This document shows, one piece after another, positions 1-5,307 of a stretch of 7,385 nucleotides of DNA. The notes beneath the pieces were generated by a model. It made no database searches and had not been told where the DNA came from. It was given only the letters and a program-made list of their open reading frames with translations. The stretch spans positions 1 to 7,385 of the forward strand of contig PFTO01000088.1 in assembly GCA_002789615.1 (NCBI GenBank). The letters are read 5' to 3'. Both the position numbers and the translations under genes were made by a program. Position 1 is the first letter of the stretch. Every line of letters begins with the position of its first letter. This DNA is from Acidobacteria bacterium CG_4_9_14_3_um_filter_49_7. Its GTDB lineage: Bacteria; Acidobacteriota; Holophagae; Thermotomaculales; Thermotomaculaceae.

Positions 1-143
1 GCCGCAATCAAAAAGCGATAGCCAAGTAGTCCCAGTGGCGAGACATGTTGCAATACGCCCTTGACCATGAAAAAAGTTGCGCCCCAGATTGCCGCCGAAT
101 ACAACAGGCCGGCATCAGAAAGGAGTCCCTTCCAGCGTTTCAT
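1..143 (-). CDS. EamA/DMT-family transporter, N-terminal fragment
   Basis: This is the start of a gene that runs off the left edge; 47 complete codons are visible. The start ATG (143-141) is preceded by AGGAGG (complement of 149-154) at a 5-nt spacing, so the start is well supported. The peptide has a short basic leader (MKRWK) and then a hydrophobic segment at residues 13-31 containing the tryptophan-glycine pair W20-G21 followed by FF. A P36...R43 pattern then opens a second hydrophobic stretch. This arrangement (WG in helix 1, then P-x6-R at the start of helix 2) is typical of EamA/RhaT-type drug/metabolite transporters, which are inner-membrane proteins of about 300 residues with ten helices that often export metabolites or amino acids. 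The substrate cannot be told from this fragment. The gene is divergent from the NO reductase gene and shares the intergenic region with it. Membership of the superfamily is inferred from the N-terminus alone. Confidence 0.75.
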   Translation of the reverse strand, partial: MKRWKGLLSDAGLLYSAAIWGATFFMVKGVLQHVSPLGLLGYRFLIA

Positions 144-164
144 TCCAACCTCCTCAATTAGGCC

Positions 165-195
165 ATTGTACCGTATTTTCTGAGCTTGAATCCAA
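165..195 (-). promoter_or_regulatory. Weak candidate promoter for the EamA transporter
   Basis: On the minus strand there is TACAAT (170-165) with TTGGAT (195-190) upstream at a 19-bp spacing. The -10 is good, but the -35 is imperfect and the spacing is longer than the usual 17. Transcription would start near position 158, just upstream of the ribosome binding site. This is inferred from pattern only. Confidence 0.25.
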
Positions 196-255
196 CTGCT
201 TTCGGTGTCCACTTGTGAAGTATGGAATGATTTTTCTGTTCTAATCTTCCCACTT

Positions 256-269
256 TTGATAAGAATCAA
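256..269. promoter_or_regulatory. FNR/DNR/NnrR-type operator upstream of the qNOR gene
   Basis: The 14-bp sequence TTGAT-AAGA-ATCAA has perfect 5-bp half sites and matches the TTGAT-N4-ATCAA consensus bound by FNR, ANR, DNR and NnrR, members of the CRP/FNR superfamily that sense oxygen or NO. Its centre is at 262.5. If CATTAT (292-297) is the -10 hexamer, transcription starts at A304 and the box is centred at exactly -41.5, the classic class II activator position. NO reductase genes are well-known targets of such regulators. The regulator is not encoded in the window, and the box alone cannot separate FNR from an NO-specific relative. Confidence 0.82.
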
Positions 270-291
270 TTTTCTTTTGCTACAATTTTGT

Positions 292-297
292 CATTAT
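292..297 (+). promoter_or_regulatory. Candidate -10 element of the qNOR promoter
   Basis: CATTAT matches TATAAT at four of six positions. It sits where a class II FNR-type site centred at 262.5 would need it, giving a predicted start at A304 and an untranslated leader of about 90 nt. A competing reading is TTGATA (256-261) with TACAAT (281-286) at a 19-bp spacing. In that case the palindrome would overlap the -35 and would more likely repress than activate. Confidence 0.45.
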
Positions 298-394
298 CAG
301 CTCAGCAAGACCCGGGTGCGATCCAACAAAGCTGGAAGGAAGCACGTTTGTTGAGGACATTCGGGCAGTATGTCGATTAGATAAGGAGGTCACA

Positions 395-2611
395 ATGAAT
401 CAGTCCTGGTTGGACAAGTTAATGAGTAAGAAGGGATTATACACGGTTTTCTGGGTTACCGCCATCGTGATGGTTGTGGCGTTGATCGGATTCACCAGCT
501 TACTGGTGAAAGAGGTTCCGCCGATTCCACAAAAAGTCGTGTCGTCGAACGGTTCAACTCTCTATACCTATGATGACGTGGTAGCGGGGAAAGGCTATTT
601 CCAGGAATTTGACCTGATGGACTACGGAACCATGCTGGGCATGGGCGCCTATCTTGGTCCGGACTTCACCGAAGAAACCATGCATCGCCGCATTATTTCC
701 CTGTACGATGCCTATGCTAATGAAGAATTCGGTGTTAACGCTCTGGCTGTGACCGATGTTCAGCGGGGGAAGATCAAGGAAATGGTAAAAGCAGACCTGA
801 ATAAAACCGTATTGAACAAGAAAACGGTCGCATATTCATTGGAATCTTCTGATGCATACCACAAGAACATTGAATACTGGATAGATTTTCTGGTCAATGG
901 GGACAAGAAACTGGCATGGCCTGGCGGTGTGATCAACGCGGACGAGGCCCGAAAGATTGCGATGTTCTTTGACTGGGGTCAGCTGGTGGCTTCAACGAAA
1001 CGGCCGGGGACCAACCGGACCTGGAGCAACAACTGGCCTTCTGAACCACTAATTGACCAGAATGTTGGTTGGCCCAGTGTGTTCTGGTCACTGATGGAAG
1101 TTCTGATTCTCTGGACTATGACAATTCTCATTTTCTACCTGATGTATGAATATTTCGTCAAAAAAGATAAGGATGCAATACTGGAAGAACCGCTGGTGTT
1201 GGATTCCCTCTTTCCCTCCCAGAAGAAGCTGTTCAAATATCTCCCCATTGTTGCCCTTTTTTTTCTTATTCAAGTAATTCTCGGGGGCTACATTGCTCAT
1301 ATTTATACGGAGCCGGCGAAGAATTTTATTTTGAGCCAGAGTATCCTGCCCTTTAATGTAATCCGTGCGCTGCACATCAATATTGCCATTGTGTGGGTTG
1401 CTGTCGGCTGGCTGGTGGGCGGAATGTTCATTGCCCCGCTCGTCGGGAAACAGGATCTGCGCTTTCCATGGCTGGTGGACGTTCTCTGGTTGGCGCTGGT
1501 GATCGTCGCGGCCGGCGGCATCTTCGGCATCTACGCAGGTGCAACCGGCCACCTGCGGGACATGTGGTTCTGGCTGGGCAACGAAGGCCGTGAATACCTC
1601 AACCTGGGCCGGGTCTGGGATATTGGCCTTGTTGTGGGTCTGGTCCTGTGGTTTCTGATGGTCTTCAGCACCATCCGGAAGTCCAAAGAAAATAACGTAA
1701 TGGTGGGAACCATCATCTGGTCGGCTTTTGGTATTGCCACATTGTACATGGCAGGGATGGCACCGGTCCAGAAAATCATGCCGAATTTCACGGTGGATGA
1801 TTATTACCGCTGGTGGGTGGTCCACCTCTGGGTAGAACTGACGTTTGAGTTGTTTGCGGCCGGGGTGCTGGCCTATCTCGCGGTGTTGCTGGGACTGGTT
1901 CCCAGGAAAACTGCGGAGAAGGTGATGTTGCTGGAACTGGCACTGGTCATAGTTTCAGGAGTCCTCGGTGTTGGCCATCACTACTGGTGGCAGGGACTGG
2001 ACGAGTACTGGGTGGCAATCGGCGGAGCATTTTCTGCCATGGAACCGGTACCGCTGGTAATCCTGATGATTGAGGCATGGAAACAATACAAAGATACCAA
2101 GCTCAAGGGAAAAGAGTTTGCCTTTTCTGTTCCCTTCATGTGGCTGACAGGCTCGGCCTTCCTCAACTGGTTTGGCGCGGGTGTTCTTGGCATGGTGGCG
2201 AACCTGCCGATCGTCAACTACTACTCCCACGGAACATATCTTATTATGCCCCACGGCCACGTGGCATTGTTGGGCGCATTCGGGTACATTTCCATTGCCT
2301 TCATTTATATTGTTGCCCGTTCAAAGGCCTTGACCGAAGGACGCGTCTGGGATGATAAGTTCAGCAAAATCGGGTTCTGGCTGGTAACAGTCGGTATTGT
2401 TCTGTTCTCTATTCCAACCCTGATCATTGGGTTCCATCAGACGGAAATTGCCTATAAACTGGGCTATCATGCGGCTCGCGCAAGGGAAACCGTGGAAGCG
2501 GTGAAGGGATGGATGTGGTTTCGAATTCTGCCGGATAGCATGATTATCTTTGGTGCTGCGGCCATATTTTTGGATATTGTGAAAAAGACATTCCTGGCAA
2601 AAAAAGCCTGA
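395..2611 (+). CDS. norB: Quinol-dependent nitric oxide reductase (qNOR), single subunit
   Basis: This enzyme of the heme-copper oxidase superfamily reduces 2 NO to N2O at the inner membrane with electrons from quinol. The start is fixed by AAGGAGGT (383-390), 4 nt before ATG. The 738 residues have the qNOR layout: an N-terminal helix (about 15-38), a hydrophilic NorC-like domain (about 40-225) without a heme c CxxCH motif, then a polytopic catalytic core. Visible residues include H327 (RALH, low-spin heme b), FeB histidines H477 (HLWVE), H528 and H529 (GVGHHYWW), glutamates E481, E485 and E550, and heme ligands H620 and H622 (PHGHVALLG). H302, E306 and D714 align with the quinol-site His, Glu and Asp that I recall from Geobacillus qNOR. 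There are no cysteines, which fits a quinol-fed enzyme. Odd points are HLWVELTFE in place of the commoner HLWVEGFFE, and a divergent start to the hydrophilic domain (YFQEFDLMDYG). No accessory nor genes adjoin it, so NO detoxification is as likely as full denitrification. It is also called norZ. Confidence 0.95.
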   Translation: MNQSWLDKLMSKKGLYTVFWVTAIVMVVALIGFTSLLVKEVPPIPQKVVSSNGSTLYTYDDVVAGKGYFQEFDLMDYGTMLGMGAYLGPDFTEETMHRRIISLYDAYANEEFGVNALAVTDVQRGKIKEMVKADLNKTVLNKKTVAYSLESSDAYHKNIEYWIDFLVNGDKKLAWPGGVINADEARKIAMFFDWGQLVASTKRPGTNRTWSNNWPSEPLIDQNVGWPSVFWSLMEVLILWTMTILIFYLMYEYFVKKDKDAILEEPLVLDSLFPSQKKLFKYLPIVALFFLIQVILGGYIAHIYTEPAKNFILSQSILPFNVIRALHINIAIVWVAVGWLVGGMFIAPLVGKQDLRFPWLVDVLWLALVIVAAGGIFGIYAGATGHLRDMWFWLGNEGREYLNLGRVWDIGLVVGLVLWFLMVFSTIRKSKENNVMVGTIIWSAFGIATLYMAGMAPVQKIMPNFTVDDYYRWWVVHLWVELTFELFAAGVLAYLAVLLGLVPRKTAEKVMLLELALVIVSGVLGVGHHYWWQGLDEYWVAIGGAFSAMEPVPLVILMIEAWKQYKDTKLKGKEFAFSVPFMWLTGSAFLNWFGAGVLGMVANLPIVNYYSHGTYLIMPHGHVALLGAFGYISIAFIYIVARSKALTEGRVWDDKFSKIGFWLVTVGIVLFSIPTLIIGFHQTEIAYKLGYHAARARETVEAVKGWMWFRILPDSMIIFGAAAIFLDIVKKTFLAKKA

Positions 2612-2623
2612 CGCCGGACGCAG

Positions 2624-2640
2624 CCGGGCTGTCCGCCCGG
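2624..2640 (+). terminator. Weak GC-rich hairpin just after the qNOR gene
   Basis: The inverted repeat CCGGGC / GCCCGG has a TGTCC loop. It begins 12 nt after the stop codon and is followed by GATTTT. The T-run is short, so this may be an auxiliary terminator or 3'-end stabilising hairpin ahead of the stronger one at 2678-2713. Confidence 0.3.
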
Positions 2641-2677
2641 GATTTTAGGTGCTGAATGTTAGATGGCAGATGATAAG

Positions 2678-2713
2678 AGAGAAGGGGAAATTATTTTCCC
2701 CTTCTCTTATTTT
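2678..2713 (+). terminator. Intrinsic terminator of the qNOR transcript
   Basis: There is a 13-bp perfect stem: AGAGAAGGGGAAA (2678-2690) pairs with TTTCCCCTTCTCT (2695-2707) around a TTAT loop, followed by TATTTT. The outer ATAA / TTAT sequences add near-symmetry with a small bulge. It lies about 67 nt after the stop codon and separates the NO reductase gene from the acetyltransferase gene, so the two are probably separate transcripts. Confidence 0.75.
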
Positions 2714-2793
2714 CCCCCTTGTGACGCGCTCATTCAATAATGGAATGCAAGTTAAAGTAAAGAGTTGCAATTGGCTGCCTGCTCTCTATCCGA

Positions 2794-2826
2794 ACTCAAC
2801 CTCAACCTTGTCTCCCACTTAACCTT
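2794..2826 (-). repeat. Degenerate GGTTGAG-type repeats upstream of the acetyltransferase gene
   Basis: Three imperfect units read on the minus strand: GGTTGAGT (2801-2794), AAGGTTGAG (2809-2801) and AAGGTTAAGT (2826-2817). The same core, AAGGTTGAGTGAA, occurs twice in the opposite orientation just after the gene (3820-3849). The units overlap the proposed -35 region of the acetyltransferase promoter. Confidence 0.5.
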
Positions 2827-2846
2827 ATCCCTAATAATGTTATAAT
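2819..2846 (+). promoter_or_regulatory. Promoter of the serine acetyltransferase gene (extended -10)
   Basis: TGTTATAAT (2838-2846) is a perfect TATAAT with the TG of an extended -10. TTAACC (2819-2824) lies 16 bp upstream as a poor -35. The predicted start is near 2853, leaving a leader of about 30 nt that carries the GGAGG ribosome binding site. Confidence 0.55.
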
Positions 2847-2882
2847 CCTCATCAGACAAAAAGTGGAAGAGAGGAGGTAGAA

Positions 2883-3797
2883 ATGGTTGAAGAAACAATC
2901 CACAAAGTTGTGAAGGAACTGAGCACGACGGAAAGTTATCGCGCGGTGTACCGCTCAGCGAAAAAAGGGGTAACCATGCCCTCGATTGACGCGCTGGAAG
3001 AAATAATGACCTACCTGCGTCGGATCCTGTTTCCGGGGTATTTTGCCCATTCAGAGGTCACGCCGGACACCATGCATTACTACATTGGCGCCAACGTGGA
3101 TAAGGTTGTGCGGCTCCTCAGCGAACAGGTTCATCGGGGCTTCTGTTTTCCCTGCCAGGATGAAGGAGATTCGGCTTGTGAGGAATGCGTGAATGACGCA
3201 CAAGAGTTGACCCTGCAGTTTATTGCCCGTTTACCGGTGATCCGGCGTCTCCTTGCCACAGACGCGCTGGCAGCTTATCAAGGGGATCCGGCTGCCAAAA
3301 ACGTGGGGGAGACCATTTTCTGTTATCCCAGTCTCCGGGCATTGACCCATCACCGAATTGCTCACGAGCTGTATAAAATGGGTGCGCCACTGATCCCGCG
3401 AATCATATCCGAGCGGGCCCACTCCGAAACCGGGATTGACATTCACCCGGGTGCGGAAATCGGCGACCATTTTTTCATTGACCACGGAACCGGCGTTGTA
3501 GTGGGGGAAACCTGCATTATCGGACACCATGTACGGCTATATCAGGGAGTGACCCTCGGAGCCAAGAGTTTTCCGCTGGACAAGGACGGGAAGCCGGTCA
3601 AGGGCATTGCCCGCCATCCTATCATTGGAGACAATGTCACCATTTACGCCGGTGCGACCGTTCTGGGACGTGTTACCATTGGCGCCGGGAGTGTCATTGG
3701 CGGAAATCTCTGGGTGACCGGGGATGTGCCACCGAATTCCCGAATTTCCCAGGGTGAATTTCGCACCACGCCCCTGCAGGACGGTGCGGGAATCTGA
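2883..3797 (+). CDS. epsC: Serine O-acetyltransferase, EpsC type
   Basis: The enzyme transfers acetyl from acetyl-CoA to L-serine to give O-acetylserine, the first committed step of cysteine synthesis in the cytoplasm. GAGGAGGT (2871-2878) lies 4 nt before ATG. Residues 1-170 form the alpha-helical N-terminal region. From about 180 the left-handed parallel beta-helix of hexapeptide repeats is clear (GIDIHPGAEIG, VTLGA, PIIGDNVTIYAGATVLGRVTIGAGSVIGG). D186 (DIHP) and H201 (DHGTG) occupy the catalytic Asp/His positions with the 15-residue spacing of E. coli CysE (D143, H158), and the RHP histidine is H245. The 9-residue-longer loop before RHP (GAKSFPLDKDGKPVKG) and the total of 304 residues mark the EpsC subfamily rather than short CysE. 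A four-cysteine cluster (C88, C91, C99, C102) in the N-terminal region could bind metal. No cysteine synthase gene adjoins it. The name cysE would be equally acceptable. Confidence 0.94.
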   Translation: MVEETIHKVVKELSTTESYRAVYRSAKKGVTMPSIDALEEIMTYLRRILFPGYFAHSEVTPDTMHYYIGANVDKVVRLLSEQVHRGFCFPCQDEGDSACEECVNDAQELTLQFIARLPVIRRLLATDALAAYQGDPAAKNVGETIFCYPSLRALTHHRIAHELYKMGAPLIPRIISERAHSETGIDIHPGAEIGDHFFIDHGTGVVVGETCIIGHHVRLYQGVTLGAKSFPLDKDGKPVKGIARHPIIGDNVTIYAGATVLGRVTIGAGSVIGGNLWVTGDVPPNSRISQGEFRTTPLQDGAGI

Positions 3798-3798
3798 T

Positions 3799-3813
3799 GG
3801 CCGTTTCACGGCC
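3799..3813 (+). terminator. Short hairpin after the acetyltransferase gene
   Basis: GGCCGT and ACGGCC form a 6-bp perfect stem with a TTC loop, starting two bases after the stop codon and followed by CAGTTTAA. The position fits a terminator, but the T-tract is only three bases, so it is weak or Rho-assisted. Confidence 0.35.
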
Positions 3814-3819
3814 CAGTTT

Positions 3820-3849
3820 AAGGTTGAGTGAAAGGCAAGGTTGAGTGAA
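3820..3849 (+). repeat. Tandem direct repeat AAGGTTGAGTGAA (2 copies)
   Basis: There are two identical 13-bp copies, at 3820-3832 and 3837-3849, with a 17-bp period. They are noncoding and lie between the acetyltransferase and the diguanylate cyclase. Degenerate inverted copies occur at 2794-2826, so the family flanks the acetyltransferase gene on both sides. Confidence 0.7.
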
Positions 3850-3916
3850 GAACCGGAAAGAAAGAGAACAGATTCAGACAAGACACGAAAAAGCTCATTC
3901 CCTGGTTTTTCTTTCC

Positions 3917-3927
3917 CCTACTCCTAC
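3917..3927 (-). repeat. Inverted fragment of the TAGGAG repeat upstream of the cyclase gene
   Basis: CCTACTCCTAC is the exact reverse complement of GTAGGAGTAGG, which occurs inside the hexamer array at 5168-5233. It lies 7 nt before the cyclase ribosome binding site. At 11 bp it could be chance, but the low complexity of both sites suggests a shared intergenic repeat. Confidence 0.35.
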
Positions 3928-3934
3928 TTCGTTC

Positions 3935-3940
3935 AGGAGG
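3935..3940 (+). promoter_or_regulatory. Ribosome binding site that fixes the TTG start of the cyclase
   Basis: AGGAGG lies 4 nt before TTG (3945-3947). No ATG or GTG occurs in frame near the N-terminus; the next in-frame methionine falls inside a membrane segment, so this TTG is the only sensible start. The short spacing and the TTG codon predict modest translation. Confidence 0.7.
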
Positions 3941-3944
3941 AAAC

Positions 3945-5162
3945 TTGCAAAACTATAGGAAATGGATTTCATTGTTGACCCGCTTTCTACTGCCGGGCGG
4001 GGGTTTGTTCATTGCGGGGGTATGGGGAATTCCCCGCATACCCCGGACGGCGGTCCCTCTTTCAACCCTCTTTGCGGCATTCCTCTTCCTGTCCGCAGCA
4101 GCTCTGCTCCTTGCATGGCGATTTCACCGGGACAGTGCCTTTTTCTCCATCCTGGTTATAGTGGGGGCGTGGCTGGCAGTGAGTCTTGTTCCCATTCCAA
4201 ATGGAGTCAGAAGCCTTCAGGGTATTCCACAATTCCTTACCGTTCTGGTGACGATAGACATCATTTTCTTCTTTCTTTTCGAAGATCGGGGATTGTTTTC
4301 CATTTATGGCCTGGTAAGACTGCTGTTCGTTGCCATTCAGGTTGTTGGCTTGACACTACTATTCAAGTCGGGCAATCCGGGATTGGCCGGAGAGTGGTTT
4401 GAACACTTGTGGCACGGCATAACCACTGCGGGGGATATGCCACTCATTCTTGTTTCAATTGGTCTGGCTATCCTTTTCATAAAATTCCTTCGCATCCGAT
4501 CACCTTTGTCTGCCGGAGGATTCTGGTCATTGATCACGGCGTTTTTCATGCTTTCTGCAACCCATTCCCGATTCCTCACCGCTTTCTGGGCGCTGCTCAC
4601 GGTTGGCGTTCTGGTGGTGGCTATTGTGGAACAATCATTTCAACTGGCCTATCACGACGAACTGACCGGATTGCCCGGACGCCGCGCTTTGAACGAGTTT
4701 CTCGCTGCCACATCCGGTCCCCTGACCGCTCTGATGGTGGATATTGACTATTTCAAGCGCTTCAATGACCGTTACGGTCACGATGTGGGAGATCAGGTAT
4801 TGAAACTGGTAGCTTCCCGCCTGGCCGGTGTGCGTGGCGGCAAAGCCTACCGTTATGGCGGCGAGGAATTTGTCATGGTTTTCCCTGGAAAGTCCCTTGA
4901 CGAGGTACAGGAGAAGGCAGAAGAAGCACGAGAGGCGGTCAAGCAGGCGGAATTTGTGCTGCGCCATCCGTGGAAGCGCAGGAAGGCAGGGCCCAAAAAA
5001 CGAAATGGCGGCAGTATCTCAGGAAAAAAGCTTTCCGTTACGGTCAGTATCGGCATTGCGGAAACAAATAGAAAAAACCCTTCTCCCGATGCCGTTATCA
5101 AAGCGGCGGACAAGGCGCTCTACCGTGCGAAACGTGCCGGTCGAAACCGGGTATCCAGATAG
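3945..5162 (+). CDS. Membrane-bound diguanylate cyclase (GGDEF domain)
   Basis: The enzyme makes cyclic di-GMP from two GTP and acts at the inner face of the cytoplasmic membrane. The 405 residues begin with about eight hydrophobic segments (roughly 13-31, 38-58, 64-86, 95-116, 121-141, 161-181, 190-206 and 209-230) that form an unrecognised membrane sensor. The GGDEF domain begins at about 234 (AYHDELTGLPGRRAL). D266 in LMVDIDYFKRFND is the metal-binding aspartate. The signature is GGEEF (305-309), an active form, and the C-terminal motifs VSIGIAE and KAADKALYRAKRAGRN are intact. The RxxD inhibitory site expected just before the signature reads RGGK (297-300), so product inhibition by c-di-GMP is probably lost. 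A lysine/arginine-rich insert (about 341-362, HPWKRRKAGPKKR) sits between the signature half and VSIGIA. The gene stands alone and converges on the methyltransferase gene. The sensed signal is unknown. Confidence 0.92.
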   Translation: MQNYRKWISLLTRFLLPGGGLFIAGVWGIPRIPRTAVPLSTLFAAFLFLSAAALLLAWRFHRDSAFFSILVIVGAWLAVSLVPIPNGVRSLQGIPQFLTVLVTIDIIFFFLFEDRGLFSIYGLVRLLFVAIQVVGLTLLFKSGNPGLAGEWFEHLWHGITTAGDMPLILVSIGLAILFIKFLRIRSPLSAGGFWSLITAFFMLSATHSRFLTAFWALLTVGVLVVAIVEQSFQLAYHDELTGLPGRRALNEFLAATSGPLTALMVDIDYFKRFNDRYGHDVGDQVLKLVASRLAGVRGGKAYRYGGEEFVMVFPGKSLDEVQEKAEEAREAVKQAEFVLRHPWKRRKAGPKKRNGGSISGKKLSVTVSIGIAETNRKNPSPDAVIKAADKALYRAKRAGRNRVSR

Positions 5163-5167
5163 ATTAG

Positions 5168-5233
5168 TAGGAATAGGAGTAGGAGTAGGAGTAGGAATAG
5201 GAATAGGAATAGGAATAGGAATAGGAATAGGAG
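5168..5233 (+). repeat. Hexanucleotide tandem repeat (TAGGAR, 11 units)
   Basis: Eleven uninterrupted 6-bp units fill 66 bp, starting 5 bp after the cyclase stop codon. The unit order is TAGGAA, 3 x TAGGAG, 6 x TAGGAA, TAGGAG. Only the sixth base varies, and always A/G. The array lies between convergent genes, so it would be part of a 3' untranslated region for both. It can be translated as Val-Gly/Ile-Gly in one plus frame and Pro-Ile/Pro-Thr on the minus strand, but neither frame belongs to a credible gene. Unit number could vary between strains by replication slippage. Confidence 0.95.
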
Positions 5234-5234
5234 G

Positions 5235-5264
5235 AAAGAGAAACGCTCTCTTCCGTTTCTCTTT
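5235..5264. terminator. Hairpin between convergent genes, possible bidirectional terminator
   Basis: AAAGAGAAACG (5235-5245) pairs perfectly with CGTTTCTCTTT (5254-5264) around an 8-nt loop. It follows the hexamer array directly, 72 bp after the cyclase stop and 43 bp beyond the methyltransferase stop. The terminal A/T-rich pairs give some T residues in both directions, but there is no long T-tract, so bidirectional termination is plausible and not certain. Confidence 0.5.
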
Positions 5265-5307
5265 GTCTGTTCCAGTCACGGAGTCGCTTTGTACCGGCGC
5301 ACCACTG

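Noticed and set aside
324..353. A leader hairpin CAACAAA / TTTGTTG in the qNOR untranslated region, possibly a riboswitch.
   Set aside because: The stem is only 7 A/T-rich base pairs around a 16-nt loop, with no further pairing or known riboswitch motif, so chance is the simplest explanation.
1088..1825. A 245-codon open frame on the minus strand inside the qNOR gene.
   Set aside because: It is antisense to conserved catalytic sequence, has no ribosome binding site that I can see, and its His/Gln/Asn-rich, low-complexity product is typical of an antisense shadow.
395..2611. NO dismutase (Nod) instead of qNOR.
   Set aside because: As I recall, Nod proteins change key catalytic residues and lose the quinol-site residues. 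Here the FeB ligands H477, H528, H529 and E481, and the quinol-site H302, E306 and D714, are all present, so qNOR is the better call.
3855..3916. A long-range inverted repeat GGAAAGAAA / TTTCTTTCC upstream of the cyclase.
   Set aside because: The 9-bp low-complexity purine/pyrimidine match across a 44-nt loop is likely to occur by chance in this purine-rich gap.
5168..5233. A CRISPR array.
   Set aside because: The unit is 6 bp with no spacers; it is a simple tandem repeat.
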